NCBI RefSeq assembly: GCF_051020985.1
Contig: NC_135001.1
Span: 19,337,896-19,401,895 of the forward strand
Reading direction: 5' to 3'
Source of the DNA: Nomia melanderi
Taxonomy: Eukaryota; Arthropoda; Insecta; Hymenoptera; Halictidae
DNA: 64,000 nucleotides
This document shows, in pieces, positions 12,863 through 25,701 of this stretch. The first letter of the stretch is position 1, and every line of letters begins with the position of its first letter. The position numbers and the translations under genes are program-made. Below the pieces are notes generated by a model. The model searched no databases. It saw nothing but the letters and a program-made list of their open reading frames with translations, and was not told where the DNA came from.

Positions 12863-12903
12863 CTGCTGCTGCCGCCGCCGCTGCTGCTGCTGCTGCTGCT
12901 GCT
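12863..12903 (+). repeat. (CTG)n trinucleotide microsatellite
   Basis: A CTG/CCG trinucleotide run has six or more uninterrupted CTG units after a GCC-rich interruption. It generates a poly-serine stretch in one minus-strand frame and a poly-alanine stretch in another. The same repeat therefore gives attractive low-complexity residues in more than one frame, which argues against a real protein here. Confidence 0.9.
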
Positions 12904-14195
12904 CCGCCTCTTATCGAGTCCAGCGCCCATTTAGGAAACCGTTGGCTCCCTGTCTTTTTTTCTATTCTCACGGACGACAGTTTGCCTCTGAGATCGAGAT
13001 AACGGGTAAATTAAAATAAAGCTCCGACCGATTTCTGAGAGAACGGTCGCTTGGGGCGGAATGAAGCTGGGTCATAGCGAATTCGAAACAGTTTCCGGGC
13101 AATAGGATAAGCCAGGGAGGGATGGACCATATTTTTTTAAGGAACCGTTACGTCTTAAATATCATTCATGTCTATTGTGAAGAAATATTTTTATAACGAA
13201 TACATATAAGAATAGTTACATGGTCCTTTGCGCATTATCCAGTGTACCACAAACAATTGAAGATATAAACATTTGATTCTATCTCTATTACCATCTTATT
13301 CGGAATTACCCTAATACAGAACAGAAAACGTATCTGAAATCCCTTTTATTCAAGCTTCAAATAAATTATATATCCTAGATACAGATGGAACTGTAATAAA
13401 TTTCATCATTCGTATTCTACACAACAAGCAAGTACTCGAAAAAGACGAGATCATTCATAAAATAAGTAGATGGATTCACATTTCGAATCGCGCGTACGGC
13501 GAACAAAGAGCAGCAGACTAAAAGGGTACAAATAAAGCAGGAAATTTCGTGTCCATAAATTTCCAGCATTTAATCGTGTCACGCGTACCCGCGTATGGCA
13601 ACAATTGCGCGAGAATCCGGCGCGGAATATTAAAACGGTCAAAGACGCGTTCCGCGTGCGCGCGCTGAAAAGAAAAGTAACCGGCGAGAGAAACCAGCCA
13701 GCTGGTTCTATTTTTTTTTTTTTCTCTACCGACGGAAGATTGTTCAGACCTCCACGGTGTAATCCGCGAGCTATAAAGCCGACGCGGCGGACCGACACAT
13801 TTTCCCCCTTTCGGTATCGCTCTGGCGGGAGGCTTACCGAGTCTTTATTATTCCCACGATATAAAAGTGCATTAGCGGGAACAATAAAGAGCGTGGCGCG
13901 GCCGGCCAAGCGCGCTCCCTTTGCGCGCTGGGAGGCACGTAGCTTCTCGCAATCGGACAGAGCTCGTACGGTCGGGGGTGGACGGGGGGCGGCTGGCGAA
14001 GATAAAGGAACCCTGACGAAGATGCTCGAACGTACCGTCGTAATCGAGCGAAAGAAAGGACGGCTGAATACCGGAGTGGCTTACACGTAGTACTCGGCCG
14101 ATTGTTTTTCCCAAGCCGGCGACACGCGCACCCCTTTGTCGTCCCTCGTAGCCATTCGACGGAACCACGAACGCCCTCTCGTTTCGTCTATCGCG
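12904..14195. other. Gene-free; poly-T and CpG-rich second half
   Basis: No supported gene. A 13-base poly-T run lies at 13711-13723. The second half (13570-14190) is CpG-rich and carries overlapping 136-161 codon frames on both strands with no domain. The first half is AT-rich with nothing recognisable. Confidence 0.5.
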
Positions 14196-14231
14196 TGCGC
14201 GCGCGCGCGCTCGCTCGCTCGCTCGCTCGCT
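14196..14231 (+). repeat. (GC)n then (TCGC)n compound microsatellite
   Basis: A GC dinucleotide run (14196-14210) passes directly into about five TCGC tetranucleotide units (to 14231). In the overlapping frames it translates as alternating arginine/alanine, so those frames are repeat artefacts. Confidence 0.9.
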
Positions 14232-14357
14232 GCACGTTACCCACGAAAAGGCAGAACACCTCCACTTTAGGACGTGTTTCACGTGACGGAAAGCGTAGCC
14301 ACTCCGGCTAATGTCTGCATTCTCTCACCCTCTTCGTGTTCTCCGACTCACCCGATT

Positions 14358-14850
14358 TTTCTTCTCGTTCGTTCGTTTTTTAGCTGATTCTTCTGATTTT
14401 TGTCTTCCTTTCCTGATCGGTGTTTTGGATGATCTCTTCTAGAGTGAGAAGGAAGTGGTCTTTTTTATCGGTCGTTCGTTTTATAGCTGATTCTTCTGAT
14501 TTTTGTGTTCTTTTTCTGATAGATGGTTTGGATAACCTTTTCAGTAGTGAAAAATAGGTGAGTTTCCTTCTCGTTCGTTCGTTTTGTAGCTGATTCTTCT
14601 GATTTTTGTGTTCTTTTTCTGATCGGTGTTTTGGATAATCTCTTCTATAGTGAGAAGGACGTGGTCTTTTTTTCGGTCGTTCGTTTTATAGCTGATTCTT
14701 CTGATTTTTGTGTTCTTTTGCTGATAGATGGTTTTGATAACCTTTAGTGAAAAATAGGTGAGTTTGCTTCTTGTACGTTCGTTTTTTAGCTTCTTCTGAT
14801 TTTTGTGTTCTTCTGATCGGTGTTTTGGATAATCTTTTTCTATAGAGATA
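14358..14850 (+). repeat. Alternating two-type tandem repeat (~103-bp monomer)
   Basis: The marker TAGCTGATTCTTCTGA (the last copy lacks the internal TGA) begins at 14381, 14484, 14587, 14689 and 14787, giving spacings of 103, 103, 102 and 98. The monomers alternate between two types. Type 1 continues with GATCGGTGTTTTGGAT and then AGTGAGAAGGA. Type 2 continues with GATAGATGGTTT and then AGTGAAAAATAGG. The order is 1-2-1-2-1, so a dimer of about 206 bp was amplified, as in higher-order satellite arrays. Each unit also carries a CGTTCGTT-type leader. No coding content. Confidence 0.9.
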
Positions 14851-17800
14851 AAGAAGTTTTTATTAATAAATTGAATGCAATGTAATTCTTTGTAATGTTT
14901 CCCGTGTTATGAATGATGTAACAATCCTGTAAGGAATCATGACGAAATCACGCGGGTACTTCGAAATGTTGGTCTCTCAATTTTTTCACCTATTCTTTCG
15001 TTTTCACTGTTTACATTGTCCTCTAACACTGTTTTGAAGCAGTGTTGTTATAAAGTCCCTGTTTCCAGATTCTCCGCATTTTTCTTTCCATAAACCCGTT
15101 TACCCAGTTCGCGCCGTGCATCGCGAAGGCGCAATTCAACCGGGTCGAAGAAAGGAAACAGCGGAAGACGAGAAGCGAAACGCGAATACTGATTAATATA
15201 AGCTGACGATGCGCTTCTTCCGACGTCGCTCTATCAAAGAGTGCGCCGGGGAGAAATATTAAAAAATATTCTCGCTCCGTCGCGCCTGGGCCGTCGGTGT
15301 CCGAGCAGTTCCTTCAATTTGCAATCAGCGCGTGATTGTACGGTCCCCTGTTCTGGGTTTATAAATTATTTACACCGGCTCTTACTTCTCGGACGAGTCA
15401 ATAGCGACGGGGAGGCGTTTCTAAAGTCTCGTTGCCGCGACGAATGGAACAAAACGACGGAAGAAGGATGATGACAAAGCAGCGGGGGGAATAAAGTGGC
15501 GGCGTAAAGCGGCATTAACGAAAGAAGCTTCTCGTATTGCCAAGCGACGAAGACGATGGTGGGAGATAAATAAAATGCAGCGACGGTAAGAGCGTCGATA
15601 GATCAGACGTTGAGAAAATCGACGAACGAAGCGTAACAGTTCGGCGAGCTTCGTCGGACCGGCGAACGCGCTCGGTTTCCAGATAAATTACGCACCAGCT
15701 CGATGGCCAGTATCCGTTTCCATGAAAGGAAACGAATCGCTTCTTTCCGATCCAGCGAAAATACAGTCGACCGATGGAACTATCAAAGCGAGATGGGGCC
15801 TCGCCTAACAACAACTCTTTCCCCAATTCTGTTTGCTCTTTATACGATTGCTCCGCGAGCTTCTTTCGTTCTGCTTGTTCTTCTTGTTTGTTTATCACGC
15901 TGCGCGCATGTTTACCCGCGACCTCCGTTCCGTCTCGAGCGTCGGATAATGAAATGTACTCTAGCGAATCCAAGCGTTGCTCATCCTATGTTCTCGCGGA
16001 ATTCGCACACACGTGTTTCATTAATTTAAGTGTTCCGCTCGTTTTAATTCCTCCTGCTTCTTTTTCACCGCGAGTATTGCCGAGGGATGCTTCACTGGAC
16101 TACAAAATCTCTAATGCTGCACGCTCCAGAAACTAAAGTATAACCATATTAAATCAGAACATACATAATTTCTCGAACACTTGAAGATAGCCAAGCAATG
16201 CACAGATGAATCAACCTTCACCTGAAGATGTTTAGAACGAAGAGGTCGTTAAGGGATGATCGATTAAACGTTGACGTCAGAGTTAATTGCAAACGAATCA
16301 CATTCGACTGTGCTGGTAACAATATTACAAGCATACCAGTTTTATAAACACCCTTTATAAACCCACCAAAGAAACCTCCACATTTACGTGAGCAATTTAT
16401 CAAACCAAAAGAAGTGAGAAAGCCAGACACAGGGGGAGAGGGAGCGCGAATTAAGTGAAAATTGCGAGAGGCGGGTCGCGGGTAAATAAAAAAAAGAAGG
16501 TCGGGTAAAAATCAACGGCGGCTAGGAGGTACTGTTCCGTCGGCGGCCTCCCAGCCGTAGGATGCACTCACGCCGATGCATGTATGCAGGCCGCGAAAAC
16601 AAAAAAGGGCTTTCAGACGATTCGTAGCTCCATTCAGCCGCGATGCTCGGCGCTGCGCCGCGAGACAATGCGGCCCGTCCATTTACCGAATGAAAACACG
16701 GATGTAGACGTGGTCGGAAACGCGCGTCGCCTTGCAGCGGAGCAGCCCGCGCCTATCGCGGCCTGTTATCGTCCGTGGATAAAGCCGTCCGTAACTAGAC
16801 GAAGTCGTCACTGCCTCCTCTCCAATACACATCGGCCGGTTAATCTTGATACGCTCCGCGTATAATGCGGTACCGCGACGCCTGGGACTCCGATAGGATC
16901 TCGGCGAGATCGTCGCATCAAGCGCCGAATCGATCGCAGACCCGGCGCACCGATAACTGCGTTCGCCAGGCGATGAGCCACGAATGCATCCGGGATACCT
17001 GGAATCGATGGTCCGTCGAAGAACCGCTTCCCGACGAGAACTTCTGTCCTCCCGTGGAATGAAGACCCGTCACGGGAGAATCGATGGACGAAGGGCTCGA
17101 AGGGAGAACGAATAAAGGAATTATTTCTGGGTCGGGAGACAACGGTTTGGAAAATTCAAGGGAACCGGGGATCGGCAAAGGACAAAGCGTATTCTGGATG
17201 GGTGGATTGACGGGAAGCGAAAGGATTGCGATTGTTATCGCGCTAAGACGCGTTCTTTGAACACTGCGGTATCGGGTCTTTGAGGCAGCGGTGGTTCACG
17301 GGGACGGAAATCTTGGCTGTTGTCGGTGTTGCGAATATTCGCTGTTACGAATTTAATAGTTTCTAGATTCGATTCAAACTTTTCAACTGTAGAGTGGCAG
17401 AGAGTATATGTTTTGTATGTGTGAAGGTGTGACGATGCGTCGGACGAACGTTTTAGTTAGAAATCGAGCAAGGAGTGCGTGTGTTTCATTCGGGAAAAGT
17501 GTGCGTGTGTGAGAGAGAGTTTAGAGCAAGATAAAAGGCGAGAACGACCGAGCGAGGGTGAGTTTGAATCCGGCGACACAGAGAACGACTTCATAGCACG
17601 TAGTGCGGTGAACCCTAGTACATATATATTTTACATTATATACCTTACACGTTTAATCAGTTCGTCACAACGAACTATTCCTACTCACAATACCCATCCT
17701 ACAAAAGCATGTTAGAACCATAAGCTAGATAATCCTCATGCGAATTCCTCAGTTCTCCGAAATTGTTCTATAAAATATTCGAATAAAAATTCTTAGCGTA

Positions 17801-17936
17801 AGACAATACGTTCGAGCATAAAATAATATTGTGATACAACTCGATTTGAACGGTACTCTCCTTAATTTGCTGTCCCTCGCTTGGAGGCTATAGAAAGAGA
17901 GCCCCTCTTGTCAGCGTGACTCGGGGACGCTTCCCC
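14851..17936. other. Gene-free stretch with CpG-rich segments
   Basis: No supported gene. CpG-rich segments lie at about 15100-15900 and 16500-17180 and hold overlapping frames up to 152 codons on both strands. The minus frame 15515-15973 and the plus frames 15703-16029 and 15774-16136 overlap one another and show no domain. Around 17395-17560 there is a TG/GA-rich transition with GTGTGTGAGAGAGAG, a minor simple repeat. Confidence 0.5.
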
Positions 17937-18165
17937 TTAACACATTGCGTACCGGGTAATTTTCAGAAAACTAACGATGGCAATTTTCAGTGAAATCAAT
18001 TTATATCATTATATGTATATATGAATAATTCAGATATTATATTATTATGTAATATATTTTAAACAGATAATCAATCTGAATCAAATTGAGTATTTATCTA
18101 ATACTGTGGTAATTAGCAAAGTTATAGCTGAGTGTCTTTATAGAAAAACGAGATTTCTCGATGCC
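17937..18165 (+). mobile_element. Possible TTAA element, one end only
   Basis: A terminus-like sequence, TTAACACATTGCGTACCGGG, resembles the left end of the 506-bp element at 36927 (TTAACACATTCAAGACCGGC). The following 200 bases are AT-rich. No matching inverted end was found, so the right limit is only where the base composition changes. This is a weak call based on one end. Confidence 0.3.
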
Positions 18166-21100
18166 AGACTAGCGTTCTACTCCTCCATCCCCAAGATCGT
18201 CTTACATCAGTCTACTTAGAACACAGGAAAATATTCAAGAATACCCAAAGCAGCTGAAATCGAATTTCAAATCAAGACATCCATCATCCGAAAGCCACAC
18301 CCACGTGTTTCAACGTAGCGCCTGTGCACCTACGAGAAGATCGTTTGCGACGGACGCAAACATTTCGCAAGAAATTCAAGGGTGGAAAAGCGCGCGACCA
18401 GTGCACTGTCATTTGTCAGCGGCGCCGGTAGAGACGATCGCCCGCGACGAGCGTTACTCCATCAAAGTTTATGCAACTCACGGGGGGAGCGGCGCGAAAC
18501 CGCGGCATTATTAATCCGTCCCGCCGGTTACGCGAGTTCTAATAAATCCTGCGCGGGGATAAATATTTAGACGTGGCAAGTAACGAAGTTAAATATTCCC
18601 CGGCGTTTGCCCCGGGAACACGTCGGAGGTCATCGCCGCCATTCGTTATTGTAAACAGGCGTTTTCGTACGTTTCGTCGGCCCGCCTGGGCGCGATTTAT
18701 GCAGAGCAAAGATTGATTTATTTGGAGGCCGCCGGCTCACGGCAGGACCACCCCGCGGCCGGTCGGCCGGCCGGCCGGCTAAATACATTGTCGCGCGTCA
18801 CACGGTAATCGAGTTTTTCGCGTGTCAGTCGCGCCGCGAAATTGACGTCAATTCCGAAAAATCTCTCGTCACCGATCGATCCGGCCGCCCGTCAAAAGAG
18901 AAAATTGTACGTGCCGAGCCACCCGCGCTCGCGTACCGGTTCACCGTCACCCCTATCTCGCCTCGCCGCCGGTGACACGGGTTCGTGCCCGAATCGTTTT
19001 ATTATCACGACTAATAGGCCGAATTATTGCGCCTCTAACGAAATTGGTATTTCCCGTTCGCCGCGGCATCGTTAACGCCCGTTATTTCGCGAATTTTACA
19101 ACTCCCCGCGCGCTGCACCGGCAAACTCGCCCGGCAATTTGCGAGCGTTTCTTTGAATACGCCGCCCGCTGCTTTAACTTCCCGAGGAAATTAAACTTCG
19201 GCGGCCGCGGTGTCCTGTTCAGTATTCATGATTCCGGGGGAATTCTATTTGTGGCGAGTTGACGTGAACATTTTATGATCTGTTTGATGGGAGAATTGAG
19301 CGTGAATTTCGATGATTTCGATAGTGGAATCTGGGAACTCGCGGTCGCTGTTAACATCGACGATTTCACGCGTCGACTGCTCAGAGAATTTTGACGTTCT
19401 GTAATATTATTCTTTCGTAGCAAAGACAAATGATATTAGAAGTAATGATTGATAATTTGATACTACAATTCTTGCATTACACTATTATCTACTCACTTTC
19501 ATTACTAAACACTTTCATTCGTTACAAATCTTATTGCAATTTTCAAGCAATCTCGAAGTCTATTATAATTTCGACAATCCATTATACAAAATTAATTTCC
19601 ACCAAAACCAACAATAAGCTTCATCCGCAGGTAACTTCAATCTTCAAAGACCGACTACCAATATCACTTTCAATCAGCTTCTTCTAATAGCTACCACTTC
19701 TGTTAGCGTGTCGCACTTAAAAAGAGGATCAGTTCCACAAGAACTTGGTGCACGCTACTTGTTGCACCCGTTGCTCTCAAGTTCGCCGGTTCTGTGCGAG
19801 TGCTGTTGGCCTGGTTCCGTCGGGATGTTTCGTCAGTAAAAAAAAAGAAAAAAAGAAGTTCAATTCGATTCGCCAGTAATTCGGCCAGAGAAGCTTCCGG
19901 CTCCGCGTTCCTCGAGAAATCTTCTCCGTCGGAAGCTGTTCGCCTCGGTAGATTTTCCGAGAGTTCCGTGAATTCTTCCGTCAGCCGTCTAGAGTAGCGT
20001 CGTTACGTTCGCGCAGCTTGCACGCGAATCGAACCGTTCCTCGGAAGAGGCTCGGCGACGCGATGGAAGAAGAATGTCCTCTCGCGAAATTCCAGGACCC
20101 TCGAAGACTCTCTCGTTCCTTCCGTCTGTCTCTCTCCTTTCGGCGAACGGAACTTCCAGGTTTCCCGGTGCGCGCCCCCCATGGCGACGATAAGATCCGA
20201 GGTACGTCGGACGACAAAGAGTAATGCGTTTTCCGGAGGTGGGTAATTACGAAAAGATGCCGTTCTTCTTCCCTTCCCGCTCGAACACTTGCGGCGACTG
20301 CGCTCCGCCGACGTCCTCGTATATTTTCCCCCAAATTCCTGGAGATTTTCTCGATCCCCTACGTTCTTCCGTTTCTCTCACTTCATCTTCGATGGTTCGT
20401 TCCTCTGCGAACGCCGCGGATATTTCAAGTGTTTCCTACGTACATACGAATATTTGTTTTATACACTTCGCTGGTTGATTTATCGTGAATCTTTGTATAA
20501 ATTGAAATTATCTTGGTACTCGTTAAATATGGAGTTAAGAGATACTGCTTCTGCGAAGGATTTAAATGTGTTATATTAATGTTGATCATTGAATCGTGGA
20601 TACTTATTCGTTAAATAATTTTTGAATTATGTGACGAAGAATATTTTTATGCTGGTCCTCCGTTCAAGTTAACTAGCATCAAGTAGCGATCGTTTACTGA
20701 TCGTTTTTTAAAATGATAAGGAAAGAATGTTCCCGAAACCTGAAATATTTCATTTCGTTTCCATTACTCCCCGAGAAACGATGCGTCGTATCGGTGTAAT
20801 CGAATCTAATTCAATAAGAATTTTCATCTTCCCCGGTATCCCGAATCGAATTTCCTCGGTCTTAACGGTTATCCACGTGGATTTATTATAATTCAGGTAG
20901 TAGGAGATGTTTTGAAGTATCTTCCTGGATCTCGGAGAGTCTCAAAGTATTAAGCGCCTTAATATAGCCCCGGAGTAATATCGGAGCCTTTCCCCTCTTT
21001 CTCTCCCGGCCGACGAGGAGCCAAGAATCCACGGAATTTCCATTGTACATACGAGATCGCGTTATTATGTGATACAACGCTCGGGCGGGTGCATTGCTGA

Positions 21101-21492
21101 CCAAGTAAATGCCAGCGGCGCGCTTTAAATACGAAATAGTATCGTGAATCTGCGCGTTACGGCGCAACGAAAATTCACCATGACGCGGCCATATTTCTTC
21201 GACGTTAGCGACGCTTCTTCACATATTATTATCCGGGAATACATTATTCATAACTCTCTCAACGTTCAGCCAACTAACAATTCTTATATTGGACGCTCGA
21301 AAATCGTTGAAGATGATTCGATTAATTCTTTGGATTTTTTCATTAAATATATAAGAATCTTTAAAATATTTCTATCGAAAAATAATATCTTTATTATAGA
21401 GAAATCCCTCATCCTCCTATCAACTGCTTGCATTTATAAAGTTCCGCGAAAAATTGGTTTAGTTCATATTTAGATTTTTCTGAGTCATTTTG
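18166..21492. other. Gene-free; long CpG-rich block 18590-19260
   Basis: No supported gene. The block 18590-19260 combines high CpG content with scattered ATTA/TAAT and TGTAAACA-like words, and contains the (GGCC)n patch at 18757-18780. It could be regulatory. The segment 19760-20420 is also CpG-rich, with overlapping frames of up to 117 codons on both strands. The rest is AT-rich without visible structure. Confidence 0.5.
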
Positions 21493-21711
21493 TATATACA
21501 GGGTGTATTTCAACTCGAATAAATTGTTTCTGTTATTATTGAAACTAAGAAAAAATGAATAGGATGTACACGGCTTTAAAGAGTGCATCTGATGGTGATA
21601 AAAATTAATAGTGTGAAGGCCATCCTATTTAGTCATTTCTTCCTATTTTCAATGATAGCGGTAATTTAGTTATTCGAATTGAAATTAATACCATGTATAT
21701 AGGTAAGTCTT
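21493..21711 (+). mobile_element. Mariner-like MITE with long imperfect inverted repeats
   Basis: The left end TATATACAGGGTGTATTTCA has an inverted counterpart at the right end (TATATACATGGTATTAATTT read in reverse). The arms continue as imperfect inverted repeats for about 80 bases, including AATTCGAATAA and AATAGGATG words. TACAGGGTG at the end next to TA is a common signature of Tc1/mariner-type elements in insects. At 219 bp it cannot encode a transposase. It is the only element of this class I found in the window. Confidence 0.75.
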
Positions 21712-24700
21712 TCTGGGTTATATAAATGCATCAAGATACGTGTATTATGAACAACCATGAGGACAAACACTTAGCCTATATATCAGTGTTACGGTCGAGA
21801 AAAACAATAAGAGCTTTCGACGCGTCGGGTCACCGATCGATGTCCCAAAGCTGGAGTGCTTTCCTTTTGTTATGCGAGCCTTCCATTGGGAGACGTAACT
21901 GTTGGGACGTGTCAGCGTCGAACAAACAATACAAAACCTGACGGCTGAAATCCAAAAGCAACGTCAGCTTGGTAATAGGTTGTCCCGGAATGGAGATAAA
22001 TGGAATAGTGACTCGAAAGACAACGAGCTGTTCGTTAACCGTCCTGACGTCTCCCGACCATCGACTCTTTTATTCGCCTGTGGGTTCTAAATCTAATAAT
22101 CCTCCGGCTAATTGACTCTTTTTCGCTATCAACGAATTCTCCGGTTTCCCGAATCACTAAACATTCGTCCAATAAACATTTCGCATGAACGCTTTCAAAA
22201 ATTGCTAATATAGCACTACCGAATTTACACGCGAATAATTTACGGTTTAATTAAATTTCATTTACTTGCACAGCATCATGGTAATCTCCATTTTTATTAT
22301 ACTATCTGATGTTTCATTAAAACCCCTTTATGTCTTTCGCACCCGTCCAACGTGAGTCTATTATACAACATGTAATTAATATATAATCATTATAATTTAT
22401 CAATAACCCCGGTCGTAAAAACTTGGTAACCTTCCAGCTCGTACAATGTGCAGTGTTTATAATTCAATTAATAGGAATACAGTGCAGTCGTAATTAGATC
22501 AAATTACATGGAGTTATGATTTCTGTGAATAATGTTTATTAATATTAACGACCCGGAATATTCCTCGAAATTGAATTGGTAGTTCCATTGTATATGGCAA
22601 AGAGCATTGTTTTGCAGTCTTCCAAATTACCGTAAATTTTTACTGGTTGCCATGGTGGCAGGTTCTGTGCTCTCCTATGAGATTATCTTAGAAATTGATC
22701 GCAAATAATTTCCCAAATTCTATAGCTGAGTCTATGGCTGAATACAGCCTAGGATCTGTTATTGAAATGTGTACGAATATAAAAAATGTATAATATATAA
22801 ATGACGTAGTATTAAATGATCAGTAGTCTTGCATATAGATTAGAAGTCCTCGTACAGTAGCTTTTGGAGAGCAAATAAATTAAAATTACCATTCATTGCA
22901 ACTAATTCCCTGAAAGTTGAAAATAATATCTTCAAAGGCTTTGAAGTTCTTTCATCATTCTCCTCTTCTTATTTAATTATTTATTATTCTTGGCGTATTA
23001 AAAGTTCTTACATAGGCGACACGGTTTTTAAATGTCCCTTGTATTTTATTCGTTTCAGACGTCCAGGGTGGTTACTTAGTTATCGCAAATAATTCAAGAA
23101 AATGAATCTAAAGTCGCTGAAAATCACTAATAATTATTAAAACACGGTACCATCATACCTACCTTGACGCAATCTACTAAAGGATCATTAAGAACTCAGT
23201 GCATCACTTGAATAGCTTACTTCGTGAAACAAGTTTCGTCTCATTCCTCTTTCAAAATCCTACTTACGCTACTTTCCGAAATGAACGACTCAATCATCGA
23301 TATTATCAAAACCAAAGCAGCATAAAACCTCTTAAGGACCGTTATTACCTTCAATTCCACAACTAAAACAAATATTCTCCGAATCCAAATCTCCCCGTAT
23401 ATTCGTCATTCTTTCCTATACCAATCCCACCCCACTGCACGCTCGTTCGGACTACCCCTACAAAATAACAGAAAGCGACGAGGCGTATCGAAAACCCCGA
23501 TGTTCCCCCGTTTACCTCTTCATTCGACGTTTCTATGTTTAAACAGAAGTGTCTCGCTCCGAGAGAGCCCCTGTTCCCCATTTTCCTCGGATGGAACCTG
23601 TACCAACCCGATTTTCATCCTCTCGTCCCTGTTTGCCTGTGTCTTCCTCTCATACGGGGCGTTTATCATCACGGACGTTGAACGCAACAAATCGTGATTC
23701 GATCCGGTTCCCCGGATAATCGAAACAGGCGTTCCGTCCGCGGAAAAGGTCTGCCGACGAAATTTCTTTCGGGGATGATGACTCTCCTCTCGGGAAATAA
23801 CCGGGGAAGATCGTGACAGCGCGGCAACGGATGAAGGAATCCCGGGGCGAAGGGGTGAAAGAGCTCGGGCAGATCCCACGGCGAAACGAGAGTCTCGGCT
23901 CCGATACGGGAGCGATCCCGGCGCGGCGCGGTATCGATTATGGAAATCGTGTTTGCCTCTATTCTCGACCGGCCGCGGGAAAAGGGTGCACGCGCGCAGT
24001 CACGTCACACGTCGGATCGGCGGTGCGTGAAGTCGAGCAAATTCGCCAGACGGTTGAATATAAACGAATGGCTTCGACAGGGGTAAGTAGAATCAACGCG
24101 AGGGTGTTGCTTCGGCTGTCGCGCGGAACTCCGACTGCGGGAATCCTCATCCGCTTGTTTCCTCGGATCTTCTACTTTGCCCGCGCGCCCGCCCGCCCGC
24201 ACGCCGCCTCCCGGCAACGGTATATTTCGGTTCGAACCGGGTTACACGCGAAATTTAGAGCGTGAATATTGCGGGGATCAGGTTTAGGCTCTTGATCCCG
24301 TGCGATGTGCGAACATTCTTGTTGATTGGGGAAGAGATTGCTTTGGAATCCGCGGAAGTTGCTTTGCATTTGAAATGATGCTAACGCATTATCAACCTAT
24401 AGGGTGGATGCTCTATTTCTTTTGATAATTAGTTGTCTCTTGATTACTTTAGCTTCTTTCTTTTTCTCTTGTTCGTTATAACCAAGTTATAGAGAATTCA
24501 GAATCATTGCTACTAAATCATCATTTATTGGTTAGGTTTCTTAGACTTCTTTTCTTTATAATGGTTTTCATTTGAAAAAATTACTAAACTCCATTGGTCC
24601 GGCCCAAATCAAAGGTTAGACTTAATCAACGAACGCACTGAACTTCCGAAACATCTCTAAGCATGTTACGATACATCAACCTCAGTCGGTGCCAACATCA

Positions 24701-25056
24701 AAAACCAACTCCGCGATATAGAATAAGTCCTCAGAAAATCTAGGATTCAGTGTTATCCACCGTGTAAAAATCGTCGAATGTAAATATTCCGGATTTATTG
24801 AGCGGGTTAGGCGTTGGTCGGCAGGACCGGTGGTTTTTAATCTTATCGTCTGAAACGTTCATCCCGTCCCATTAACGTGGCGTATTTTATTCCGAAGCCG
24901 CGCGATACCCGGCGCGCCGTGATTCTCCTCTATCCGCCGGCTTCCCGTTTCGCAGTGGCGGTGATGTCGGTCTCTGGACGGTTATACGAACAACGGTAAA
25001 AAGTAGAAAACCGTGGCCACATAAGAAAAGCATGACCGAGCTGGTTCGGTGTACAG
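21712..25056. other. Gene-free: AT-rich, then CpG-rich after 23480
   Basis: No supported gene. 22090-23480 is AT-rich and featureless. 23480-24270 is CpG-rich, with a 150-codon frame on plus (23813-24265) and overlapping minus frames, none with a domain. A CCCGCCCGC-type repeat patch at about 24180-24205 contributes to these frames. Confidence 0.5.
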
Positions 25057-25145
25057 AACGGAACGAAATGGAACAGGACAGGACAGGACAGGACAGGACG
25101 GAACGGGACGGGACGGAACGGGACGGAACGGAACGGGACAGGATA
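25057..25145 (+). repeat. GGACA/GGAAC pentanucleotide microsatellite
   Basis: About 70 bases of imperfect pentanucleotides (GGACA, then GGACG and GGAAC variants) form a tandem run. The run supplies the arginine/threonine/glycine repeats of the plus frames and the proline/valine/serine repeats of the minus frames overlapping it. This explains the unusually long frames here (up to 196 codons). Confidence 0.9.
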
Positions 25146-25701
25146 CGGAAATGGCACAGCGTCCTACGGGATACGTCGCACGATTGTTTTGGCCGTGCTC
25201 CCATTTCTCCGGCTTTATGGGCAGCGGACAGAATTTGTGGCATCCCGTGGACCGGCAACGAGCGGCACTTTTGCCTCGCAGGCCGCGGCCGTTCCGCCAT
25301 TAGTTACAGCCCCGCTCGCTTTTGCGCGATTGTTCTTATTTTTCGAACTTTTCTCTTGGCTGCGTATCCTTCCCGTTCTGTCTCCCTTTCTCTCGTTCCA
25401 CGCTCTTTCTCTCTCGCTCTTTGCTCTTTCTGTTCCCCTATCCTCCTCGCAGCTTTTTCTGACCCAGTATCTCGTGCAATGGTAATGCCGACTCCCGTGT
25501 GTCGAGACATTCGCGGGAGACCAACTGGAAACGCTCGAAGTCACGCGGCGGAATTCTATTCTCACGAATTTGCCACTTTTTACGCCACGCTTCGTTTAGA
25601 GCGAAATAATTGCCGTCAGTGATTGTGGAGTAAATGAAATGTATCTTGCGTGTCGTGAATACACGAACATGGAGGGAAGCCTTCTTTCTGGTGAGTAGGT
25701 G
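25146..25701. other. Gene-free, with pyrimidine-rich tract
   Basis: No supported gene. A strongly pyrimidine-rich tract runs from about 25350 to 25450 (many CTCTTTCTC words). It keeps frames open on both strands by suppressing stop codons. Nothing else was recognised. Confidence 0.5.

Noticed and set aside
12325..12930. 201-codon minus frame with poly-serine
   Set aside because: The serine/glycine run is the (CTG)n microsatellite read in one frame, and another minus frame reads the same bases as poly-alanine. No domain in the rest.
13451..14282. Overlapping frames of 136-161 codons
   Set aside because: They cross a poly-T run and the (GC)n/(TCGC)n microsatellite. Composition explains the open frames.
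25032..25622. 196-codon plus frame with repeated RTERDGTERD-like residues
   Set aside because: The repeat comes from the pentanucleotide microsatellite, and the second half from a pyrimidine-rich tract. Three other plus or minus frames cover the same bases.
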